Part shown: one piece after another, positions 34,443 to 44,634 of the stretch
Layout: the number at the start of each line of letters is the position of its first letter
How positions within the stretch are numbered: the first letter of the stretch is position 1
Origin: Diphasiastrum complanatum
Taxonomy: Eukaryota > Streptophyta > Lycopodiopsida > Lycopodiales > Lycopodiaceae
Direction of reading: 5' to 3'
NCBI GenBank assembly: GCA_029204225.1
Contig: CM055096.1
Span: 71,397,349 to 71,451,348, forward strand
Length of the DNA stretch: 54,000 bases
Notes under the pieces: generated by a model
Told to the model about the DNA's origin: nothing
The model's input: the letters and a program-made list of their open reading frames with translations, nothing else
Database searches by the model: none
Made by a program: the position numbers and the translations under genes

Positions 34443-36497
34443 ATGGCTACCACGTGAGAATCTTTCACAGATTCTAGACGATCTTGGATCCCTCGTGTCA
34501 TTCAGATATCAGGTCATTCACCAATATTGCCATCGCACGAGGATTGCGTGATCGTCTTCTTACTCCCTGCCACCCCGCGTCATAGCAATACTCGGCCGTC
34601 TCATCTTCTAATACTTTTGATTCTACGTTGCACGCCTTCCTTGTTGAATCAGATGTTGGTAACTACATAGGTCACGATAAGACGTACTTCAATATGTCTT
34701 TTGATATTGAGAGGTTTGGATCAGAACATAAATCCTATTTTCCAGCATTGTATAAAGAGTATTATGATAGTCTAAATCAGTCTATGCTGATAATAGATAA
34801 TCTACGATTCATCCATTTCCATGACTTGGTACTTGCCCAACCATCTTCAAAGCAAAGCCACAACCAACGATTCATGAAAATCGTGAGTGATTTTAAACGT
34901 GTGGTCCATTGTGACCAGCACAATCGATCATGTCGCTTTTTGCAAGAAGACATGGGATTTGTGTTTTATCTTTCTGCTCTTGTTTCTGAGGAGGCAAGAA
35001 CTTCGAGGCTTAGCATTGAGGGTGCCTCATCATCAACTGATTCTGTGATATCAGAGTCAGATATTGTTGATGACGCTTTGGGTGCTGACGAGGAGGCAAG
35101 ATTGGCAGCAATGTACGACCAAGCCGAGTCTCATGCATTGTCCATTTCTTCCTTATCTGACGTGAATCCATATGACAAAACTAGGACTCTCCTCAATTTG
35201 CCGTGCATTACATGAATAGTGTCGCATACCTCTCATTGAATGATGTTGGAGATGTTCTTGATCTGAGGGAGGATGACATATTATCAATTTTGTCTAATTT
35301 CATCAAAGAATTCGGGGACTTCATAGATCTCGATGGTGATGATGATCTACGTGCTTCTATTGGTTACAAAGACGGAGATGAATGGCTGGATGGGATTGAA
35401 GCCCTGCAGTCAATCATGTCTGAAAGTAGGACATACTAGACAAATTTGCCCTGTGAGGAGGAATTTTTGAGAATCCGGAGTAGATATGTGTCACAGTCTT
35501 TGAAAACTAATCCATCCATTGCTTTGACGACCATTGTTGCTGGTCATGATCTACATACTGTTGCACTTATTGAAGCTGATGAGCGTGATCTAGTAGGTAA
35601 ATCTGGTTTTATCTGAATGAGATTTTTATTCAAATATAGTTATTTTGCTTTTCAAGACATGTGACCTTTGATTGTATTTTACAGGCTACTGTGGAGGTGG
35701 ATGCCTTTGCAACAAGGCAGGGATATTTGAGAGAAGGCCAGGGATCACGACAAAGGGATTCATCCCTGTCCAATTATTTACACTGCTTTGTAAATAAAGA
35801 GATTTGCATTCATCATAGCAAATTTTCTTCAGATGTTGCAACAATAATAATGGCAATTAAAGCGTTATCCTATTTCTCGAACGAGCATAAATACCCTCCA
35901 AATACATATAAAATTATTTTTGCGAAAAGAGACATTGTCATAAAAGTATTTGGCTATGTAGCTGAAAAAGTTCCAAAAAGGTCTTCCTCCTTAACTGTTT
36001 TCTCCGGATACATTGACTTTGAGAAAAGAAGATCCATTGATTTTCTAGATCTATATGATAGAAAAAAATTTCTTCATGACCACACAACAAAGCTAATTAT
36101 TAAAGACAAAGAGAAACAAGGATTTTGCCTTGCATTGTACTTGAAATGATGCGATTTAATACATATACTTTTTTCGACTGATATCATGAAAATCACTATG
36201 GGTTGAGTCTTGCATCAATATAATTTTTGTCTATAAATTTGCACGTCTTTCTGAATTTCTGATAATTTGTTGATCTAGTTTTATATCGGATTTGAATACG
36301 CCTGTAGAACCGTTGAAATAGCTGGATGATGTAACTATTTTTTTAAGATGTTCCACTGTGTTGTGTATTTCGATGAAATGCTGCTCGGGCTTGCCAATGC
36401 GATTTCTCCATTCCTTGTGATGACCAAATACTTAGACTGCCGCAAGCTTTTGCAAAAAATGATGCATGATGTCATAAAATGTGCTGCAATATCAGAG
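34443..36497 (+). pseudogene. Unrecognised gene, divergent from the CENH3-like gene (broken)
   Basis: I do not recognise the product. Coding-like segments are FLVESDVGNYIGHDKTYFNM through SLSDVNPYDKTRTLLNL (about 34,630-35,212) and, in another frame, SVAYLSLNDVGDVLDLREDD to SESRTY with a stop (35,203-35,439). The latter frame then runs on to ERDL at about 35,592. A GT-AG intron (about 35,593-35,684) leads to an exon of about 155 codons with CFVNKEICIHHSKFSSDVAT and DFEKRRSIDFLDLYDRKKFL (35,685-36,149). A further exon-like segment, CVVYFDEMLLGLANAISPFL, ends at a GT donor at 36,498. The middle is Ser/Asp/Glu-rich and acidic. At least one shift and one stop break the frame. A translation start near 34,443 meets a stop after four codons, so the 5' end is unclear. 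It faces the DDE-like gene tail to tail and could be a second gene of the same element. Confidence 0.45.
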
Positions 36498-36559
36498 GTA
36501 CAAATATTGTCATATTAATCATTTTAAATTTAGCATATGTGCAATGAGATTATAAATCG

Positions 36560-38906
36560 AAGAGTTAGTTACATTGAAAAGAGATTTACCATATAATGCA
36601 TAATATGATATTCACCCTAGGCATCTTTAACTGCATCCACAAACTTAATTGTTGATTTCTCAATTAGTAGGACATCAGTATCAGACAGTTTATTTTTTTT
36701 GAACAATTTGATCATGTTTTCAAGCTTTGTCCAGACTTCAACTTTTTTAATTCTCGTTGTTCCTTTTTCTTCAAAATCCTTTGTGGCATTGAGTACATCT
36801 ATCCAAATTGAGTACTGGATTTTAGTTGGTTTTTCGGAATGATTTGATAAGAAACGACGAGCTTTGGATCCTCCTATACTTGGTTTGCATGGGATGTTTT
36901 CTGTTTTCCCTGAAAGCTTCTCGTCCTTTTGTATTTTAACGTGTCCTTTATGGAATCCCGATTTTGATAAAACTTCTTCCAATCGAGCTATTGTCTTTTT
37001 GGCTAATGACTCTGGCTCCAAGCAAATCAAATATGAAGGTATATCAATTTTTTGATAATTCTAACCTCTCCATGTAGTGTACAAATGTGAACATTTTTAA
37101 GCAGAATCGGTAATACTGGTTTCCAAGTCAGATCTTCTATATCCCTTAAAACTCTCGTGCTCTTTGACATGTCATGTGTAGTTTTCATGCAATAGAGGCA
37201 TGGATATTTTGAATTTGCTCCATGTGAAATGTTGAACATGCACTTCAACGACTTCAGGCCTCCAGCCAAATGCCATTCCACCTTAAAATCACCTACTCCA
37301 GGAACATTGAGTGGTGTGTCGCTCATATGATTCTTAATTATCTTTGGATATTTTGTTTTACTAAAAATCCAAAATAGAATGTCATGATCTTCTTTTAAAA
37401 CCTGTTTGAAACACAAAATCATGAACTATTTTAAGAGAATTGAACTCAGACCTATAATAACAAAACAATATTACCTTAAAACACAAAATCATTAATTCTC
37501 GAAATGAATTAGTTGCTAGTACTCAATAGAATAGATTTAAACCTGAAAAGTTGCCAACCACCAAATATTATTTTCGGATTGCACACTGAAATCAGGACTC
37601 TCCGAGTTTATTGTATTGCTCAATGCTCCATTCATAAGTGTAACACTAACTCTTTCCGGCTTTTGTCCCTTTATTACTTTGATTCATCTAACTTGAGAAG
37701 TAATATCAATTTTTCAACACTTTCATTTGTGATTCCATAAAAATCTTAGTAAATGATTCAGATCTACAAACATATTGTTGGTGGAATCATATGACAAAGT
37801 GCCATGTTTTGAGTTATAAATTTCATTGATATGGTAAGGAATATCAATGATGTTTTGCAAACCCCTGTTTAACACATCCCTCTCTAATTTGATTTGAAAG
37901 GGCCGGGGAATAGGAAATTTTTTTATATGTACTTGTTCAAATGCCTCTTTGATAATTTTAAACATTGTGTCATATGCATCCCTACTAATACCAGAATAAT
38001 CACATGCTCCTTGTATCAATTTTCGGTCAATGATCTTGCCAACTTTGCCCATAAGGGCCTCTGCAATCTTGGACTTGATTCGAGAATATCGTTGATTTCC
38101 TAGTAGACTCGTCGTTGACTTGGCTGTAAATACTGCACTCAAAGACTTTCCAAATATGTCCTTGTCTTTCAGATTTTCATTGGTGACTAAAGCTGATCTG
38201 CAAAATGAAAATAAGATTTAGAAAAAAAACAATTCACAACCATTGATGTGCTAGAAGAAACAAACACATGAATAGTTTAAAACATAATCTTACTTGAAAG
38301 CATATATTCTTTTTTTCCGTTGACCCCCACTTGTTGAAAGCTCGTCAATACTTTTTAAAATAACTCTTTTTTCACTTATTGTTCAGTATTTTCTTCCGTA
38401 ATGTGTTTACTTCTACATTTATTTGACAATATGAGGTACGCAATGTTTGTACAATTAGTTTCATATTGTCAGTTTCTTGGTTAAGGTTTAATATAATATC
38501 TTGCAAACGAGAATAATCTATCTTCAAGATTTCATTCTCTTCTTTTGTTTGCAAAAAAAGGGTTTCTTTTTCTCTGTAGTCAGTAAGCAAACCATTCAAC
38601 ATATTTTTCAAACAATGGATTTTTTTCATTGAATTACTAATGCCATAACTTTTCAATCTTTCACAATAACCCAATAGACCATTGTGTCCTTCACACAAAA
38701 ATAGTATGAGTTGTGTGACCAATCTAAAATTTGGATGTTGTATTGAGCTTGGATCGATTGGATAAAAAACTTCTATCAACCCATAGATCACAATGTTTCC
38801 TGTCTTCCGTCCTTTGGTGAGCTGGTAAGGTGGATCCTTTCAGATTTTTTCTCGACAGTGGAGCATATTGTGTGGGAAGATCAATATGGAGATGATATTT
38901 AGACAT
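36560..38906 (-). pseudogene. RNase-H-fold/DDE-like transposase gene of an unclassified family (broken)
   Basis: The minus strand from 38,906 (MSKYHLHIDLPTQYAPLSRK) shifts once and then gives TGNIVIYGLIEVFYPIDPSS and a coiled-coil-like stretch rich in Glu/Asn/Lys. After an intron come YSRIKSKIAEALMGKVGKII, then LLLKLDESKVIKGQKPERVS (about 37,700; first candidate acidic strand) and SENNIWWLATFQ. After a second GT-AG intron (about 37,547-37,390) comes VLKEDHDILFWIFSKTKYPK. Next are FKVEWHLAGGLKSLKCMFNI, a zinc-like YPCLYC (about 37,195), VHICTLHGEVRIIKKL (about 37,070) and GGSKARRFLS. A TAG replacing an expected Trp codon (36,612) is followed by GEYHIMHYMVNLF. The order 'acidic strand, VEW.L.G.LK, CxxC, LH..., MHYM' recalls large eukaryotic DDE/RNase-H transposases. 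I cannot name the family. In such proteins the AGGLK site usually carries an Asp, so it may be lost. Four or so lesions. Confidence 0.5.
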
Positions 38907-38999
38907 CTTAATAATCGATAGATTAATCTAGTAGAAAACCAACTTGTTATATATCTTGTAAGCTATTAAAACTCGTCTTGATTAAAAAAAAAAATTAAT

Positions 39000-39180
39000 T
39001 GGAAAAGTTTGAAATGACCTTGGCGCACTTTTTGATCCATCACACTCCATGTTTCTTGCTTTATATGCAAAATCAAAACTTTGCAGTTATGAGCAAAATA
39101 CTTTTTCAATAGATATGTGTTGAAATTGCAAAATTTTAAAATAACCTTGCCCTTCCATTTGATCCAACACACTCCGTATT
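39000..39180. repeat. Imperfect direct repeat (~126 bp spacing)
   Basis: A 50-bp segment ending TTTGATCCATCACACTCC (about 39,005-39,052) recurs with changes at about 39,128-39,178 (TTTGATCCAACACACTCC). It lies just upstream of the DDE-like gene's first codon and could be part of that element's end or promoter. Confidence 0.6.
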
Positions 39181-39240
39181 TTCTGAATTGCAAAAATTTA
39201 GATTCACGTTGGTGCTCATTGTGATCTAAAATATTCAAAG

Positions 39241-40290
39241 TCTCTTGCCATGATTTTCAGATCGATAAGACTGTTTTCCTTTGATGTGAACGCTATGAGT
39301 AGATAGAAAGAAAAATTTGATGTGCAATACGATTTGCATTTACATGAGAAGTTATGTTAATTAATGGTAGAAAATAGAATCTTGAAGTATGGACCCCACG
39401 CGTTGCGGCTACCCAACTTCCAGTTAACTACATACGTTACTAGTGAGGTCAAGTCATCGGAGTTGTGCGGGCAGACCCAAAACTTGGTCAGAGTTTTAAA
39501 ATCTGACGATTTTCTCTCTCTTACGTGGCATTTCTTAGATAGTCCTTTTGGGCATTGGAACTCCTCTAATGGCACGTATCGTAGTCTCAATCCCATGCAT
39601 CGTAGTCACATGAGTCCAATTGCGACGTCAATGGCCAGGACGAGGATTACTCAACTGGATCTAATTATAATTAGGTATTTCAATAATCCAATTTGTAACA
39701 TATCTTTGTACTTGGAACATTTATGTATGAATAAATATTCGTTGATTCAAGTGTCCTTCATAAAATTTTAAGTGCTTAAAATGTAACTCAAATAAATTTT
39801 GCAAATTGTTTTATTAACAATTATGAACAAATGATTTTGCTTACCAGCTTCATAGAAGTGGTGCAAAAGACTCCTGGGGTCAGATGGAGTCCATTTTTAG
39901 GGCAAAATGGAGCCAATAAACTGGCTCCATTCTGTCCTAAATTTCTTTCTTTCAATTTTGCATCCTTCGGAATAATCCTCAAGATAGGGTGCCATTTGGA
40001 AAGTGTATATCCCTCGGAAAAGACATGCCACTAATTGCTTTTTGGGAGGTAAATACTGAGGTCCCTCGGTACATATGTAATTTGCAGAGACAAATTGCTC
40101 CTAAGAAATAAAGACTTTTTCAGCTTCCAACCTAGATAGACTTTGATGCTATAGAACTATCAATGATCAGTATTTTTTTAGAATATTGTATGAATTTATT
40201 GCTTTAATGAATTGAGTAACAAGCATTGACACCTGTAGAACTAAGAAACTTTGATGAACCATGTTTGATGGTATTATGAACACTGACATT
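39241..40290. other. Interval without a supported gene
   Basis: Short frames on both strands (39,357-39,771) overlap each other and show no conserved pattern, so I do not call them. No repeat edge is seen. Confidence 0.4.
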
Positions 40291-40481
40291 TCTTTCAAGG
40301 GGTGTGCAGGTACACATGATGTACCTGAAGAATCTGTACAAGAATAAGAAGCCCTATGGGCTTAAGGACTGATCTCTCTTTGAGGGTATGTGCAGGTACT
40401 CGAGAAAGTGCCAAGAAGAACAAGAATCGAATCAAGAAGCTTTTTAAGCTTAAAGACAGTAAACAAGAAGGCTTTTGACAA

Positions 40482-40690
40482 AGTCTATAATGAAGGCTCA
40501 GTAGAGTCTATAAAGAAGGCTTTTTTATAAGTCTATAATGAAGGCTCAGAGGAGTCTATAAAGAACAGGACAAGACTTAGGGTATGATCACCTAGTGACT
40601 TGTTCCACCATGATTGAGGATGGGGAACCTCTAGAAAACAAGTGCCAATGACCATGATTGAGGATGGGCAACCTCTAGAAAAAAGGGCCT
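40482..40690. repeat. Two short tandem duplications, LTR-like region
   Basis: A 48-bp unit (AGTCTATAATGAAGGCTCAG) starts at 40,482 and 40,530. A 43-bp unit (ACCATGATTGAGGATGGG) starts at 40,608 and 40,651. Such duplications are common in LTR U3 regions. A TATA-like CTATATAAG at about 41,080-41,088 lies 400 bp further on. No LTR pair or coding region could be attached. Confidence 0.6.
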
Positions 40691-41298
40691 AGGAATTGAT
40701 GGACATTATGCAAAAACAAGATGGACGTATACCTTGGCTCTTCCATAGGAAGATTGCACTTGGGTGAATTCCCAAGTTGTAACCATGTAGAATTATATGT
40801 AATTAAAAGCCAAGTTGAAACCTTGCACCACCTACCTCCCACCTACTTTTCCTCATGCATTCTAGGCAATTTGACACTTAGAATGAGGAGCCTTCCTACA
40901 CTCTCACTTCATATGCCAACACACCTTAATAACTCTCCCAAGCTAGTATACATCACCCATTCACCCTCCCTAACTAAAACATCTCATCCATGTACTCCAC
41001 TTCTCCCTAAGTCCAATTGGAGTCTCCCTCACACCTCATACACTTGAACTTGACACCTCACTCACTTTTGAAGGCCTCTCCACTCTCTATATAAGTGGAA
41101 ATGTGCCCCTCTACTAGGAGGAAAAATGGGGATAATGCATCCAGACTCTGCCATTTTATTGTTTGTTGTGTACAGGTGCTCTAGAGAAGAGGATTGAGGG
41201 AATACCTCAAGGAGACTATGTCATTTTTGTGATTGCAGGATTAATTGGAGCTCAACCCTCGGATTTCTATCTCACTCTCAGATCACCACACAAACACA

Positions 41299-41338
41299 CA
41301 CACACTCTCTCTCTCCCTCTCTCACTTTCACCTTCTCT
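41299..41338. repeat. Short (AC)n(TC)n microsatellite
   Basis: A few AC units are followed by interrupted CT units, with the same strand order relation as the tracts at the left end but much shorter. Confidence 0.8.
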
Positions 41339-41398
41339 CGAAACTATGGTATGCTCTTGAAACTGTTACCCATATGTTAGAATGGCTGATCAATACTT

Positions 41399-41750
41399 TT
41401 GCATGTCATAGTATCTGTGGACAATTGTTTATGCATGTAAAATGTAGAGCTTGCATGTCATAGCATCAGTGGCCTATTGTCTTTGCATGTCAGATCTAGA
41501 GCTTGCATGTCAGTTTGGAAGCTTGCATGTCATGCCATCAGTGGCCTATTGTCTGTGCATGTCAGATTTAGAGTTTGCATGTTAGATTTGAAGTTTGCAT
41601 GTCACATCATGCATTGCCGAATGACCATGCATGTCACTTCATGACTGTTGCATGTCAAGAATCTATGAGCCCTTATGATTGCATGTAAAGAATCTAAGAT
41701 CCATTGGGATCACATGACAAGAATCTAAGATCCAACTTGATTGCATGTTT
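41399..41750. repeat. TTGCATGTCA direct-repeat array
   Basis: About 13 copies of TTGCATGTCA or one-base variants occur in 350 bp. Larger units start at 41,399 (52 bp), 41,451 (72 bp), 41,523 (72 bp) and 41,595. The two 72-bp units share ATCAGTGGCCTATTGTCT and hold three GCATGT words each. The array then decays. It overlaps no supported coding frame. Confidence 0.85.
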
Positions 41751-44060
41751 GAAAGATTGAGACTGATGAAGAGATGTCTATGCTTTTGTTAAGCCAGATA
41801 TGGAATTAAGATCTTTGAGGAAGTCATGGTTGTCACAAAAGACGTCTCCTTCAAAAAGTGTGATTATTGACAAGTTCGAGTTTATTTATTGCCATAAATT
41901 TCCAAAGATTTTAGGATAGAGTCAGAAACAATGACATACACATTTGGATCACAATTGCTTCTTATGCTAGTTTAATCAGCATAGTATTGTATGTGTGTTA
42001 CGATTACTTCTAAACATAACCACGTTTTCCATATACGTATCTGGATCAGAGTGTATTCTGAATTTGAATAGAATAGATGATGCAATTCTGAATTCTATAA
42101 ACCGCTGTAAAAAAAGACATAATTCACTCATTATGTAAGTCCTCATTCGATTTGTGACAAATTGTAAGCGCTAGATTGAGTGTGAACAGACAAATTATTG
42201 TGTTAGTCGTTGTCCACCAGTGATGGACCACCTTTTTATCAACAAACCAGTTTATAAAAAATCAAAGAGTAGCTCCATCGCTGTCCAACCAACGATGGAG
42301 GTCAAAGATTAAGCATTACATTTGTGAGAACGAGTATCCTTACGATATAGCATCCTGGAAACAGTGCATCATGTATGCTAGCATTCAAGCATACATATAT
42401 GTGTGTATGATTTTTTTTGAGCAGAAATACAAATTGGTAGCGTGTTGTACCAGCGCTGTCCCAACGCATTCACAACCATAAAAAAATGTGCATTCCTTTT
42501 TAGAGAAATCAAATGCCATTATTGCAAGCATGTATGCATTTATCTATGTGTTTCTGGTCGCTCTTGATAGCCATCAACCATTTGAAAACAATATGCTTTC
42601 CTTGCTTATCAAGAAGCACAAAACAAAAATCACTTAAAGAGAGTTTGTGGATCGCGTTCCAGTGCCCAACCTCATCCTTATTTTTAGGGAAATTATAATT
42701 AGCAATCAAGCCATCTTCACGTATAAATAAAAACAGCAAAGTGCATGCAAATGTTTAGTGAAGGATCACTTATCGGAATGTATGCTTACGTTGAAAACTA
42801 GCTCATAGATGGGCGCCACTGATCAAGCTTCAATTGAGCACCATTCATATGAGAGAGAGAGAGAGAGAAAGACCTAGCTGCCCGCTAAAACAGAGAGACT
42901 ACCGGCCTTCTGCCCTCTGACCGCCACAACTAGAGAGAGAGCTAGTTGCTTTCCACAACTAGAGAGAGAATGACAATTAGGTCAGATAATGACCAATTCG
43001 TGGGACCATTATAATAAATAATATGGTCCCAGAGCAGCTCGTGGCCTCCGCCACTCTTGTCCAGGTCCCAAATTATTTATGGTAATGGCACTCCCAATGG
43101 CCACTACCAAGTACTACTTATTACCCTTGACTTTTAGGTTGGACAAACTAACCCAATTAGTCTTCAATGTGCAGCCGTATTAGGTAGGACTCGTAAGTCA
43201 ATTGCTTTTTGGAGAGTGAATATATCACATATTTTGTGCGTTAAATTATGCTATATAGGCTGCGAGTTGAATAGTCTGGAGGTAAATTACAGATTGTTGT
43301 TGCTTAATTATAGGTTTTGCTTATAGTTGTTTTGTCTATTATTCCACACTATGGTCTATTTCAATCACGCTCTAAAGATACGTAGCCGTTGTTGAGGGCG
43401 TCTTCTCTTATAACACCAAGTGGAATTATTGAAATATCTCGATATGCTTGAAATAAGAGTTTCAACGATAAGGCGATCACGTTATTGCTCATAAAAAGCT
43501 GGGAGTTGAAGGCGAATGAGACTGTTACTATCAGCTAGTTGAATTTTGCTCAAAGAAAGCTGCTGATTGATCGGGGTAAAGTAAAATTAGAGGACTGACA
43601 GAGATAAATGGTGCTTCACAAGCTTTCTAACATCCAACGACACGCGTAGTGTACGAAGATATAGGCTCCTCTCTCCTGTCAGCAGTAACTTTTATAGTAT
43701 AACCTTCTCACCTTCTGAAAACCTTGTGTTAAGTTTAATTTGTTACACCGTGAAGTTAGGGGGATCATTTACATATTGGGTCAGTTTCAGGAACAAGTTC
43801 AGCTAATCGTAAATTTGTTCTTACTCTTAAAAAATATCTTAGCGAGGAATAGTCTGTCCTAAGCACACAATTGCATGTATGCATGCAAGTGGCTAAACCA
43901 GATGAGAATGTGGAGGTAATGCCATATTTGGTAATTGAACATTTCAGGCGCTGCCGTGTAACATTACAAGCGATTAAAACCTTAAGTTTAGCTCATTAGC
44001 AGAACTTGCTAGGAAGCCGATGCTGGTTGATCAGGGGATTTAGAGGCCAAGCAAAGCAGC
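41751..44060. other. Gene-free interval upstream of the lipase gene
   Basis: No coding pattern is recognised on either strand. It contains a (GA)9 tract at about 42,851-42,869 and repeated AACTAGAGAGAGA words near 42,930-42,970. Three diverged copies of a GCTGTCCAACCAACGATGG-like word lie at about 42,209, 42,279 and 42,452, the first partly inverted. The last 500 bp may hold the lipase promoter. Confidence 0.4.
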
Positions 44061-44071
44061 AGGTGAAAGAT

Positions 44072-44092
44072 GGATATATATATATATATAAC
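44072..44092 (+). promoter_or_regulatory. (TA)n TATA-like element of the lipase gene
   Basis: GATATATATATATATATAAC lies about 170 bp upstream of the lipase ATG, a plausible TATA region in the right orientation. A short (ATC)6-7 tract runs directly into the start codon at 44,261. Confidence 0.45.
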
Positions 44093-44260
44093 AGAGATCT
44101 GCAGGTCTCAGGATATTCATTCTTGTTAAGTAGCAGAGAAGGTATACGACCTGCCACATTACATTTGCAGAATTCTAACTAGTGAAGGGTGAAAAAGAGA
44201 CAATTAGATACTAAATAGCAGCAGTCAATTCTTCCTAGCATTATCATCATCATCATCATC

Positions 44261-44543
44261 ATGGCACAATTTGTCATTTCACAGCACCAAAATGTCAACC
44301 CTTGGAAAATGGTTTTGTCCCTTTTCAAATTTCGGCCCACGCCCGCTCTTGCATCTTCCGCAGCATTGAAGCAAACGCTGGACAGTCACTGGAGGACACA
44401 GCTTTCTTTGTTGATTTTAGTTGTACTGCAAATCCTGTCCGTCCCATTTCGGATCATCGGAAGAAGTGTGGAGCTTCTGCTGAACACATTGTCCGTCAAT
44501 GGAGGCTTATTTCGTCTCGTTTGCCTGCTACTCATGGGAAAAC

Positions 44544-44634
<91 letters not shown>

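Noticed and set aside
39357-39771. Two overlapping frames of 79 and 135 codons on opposite strands
   Set aside because: No conserved motif, no splice context, and mutual overlap; probably chance.
42509-42739. Minus-strand 76-codon frame with FREDGLIANYNF-like content
   Set aside because: It looks protein-like in composition, but there is no family match and no neighbouring exon; too weak to annotate.
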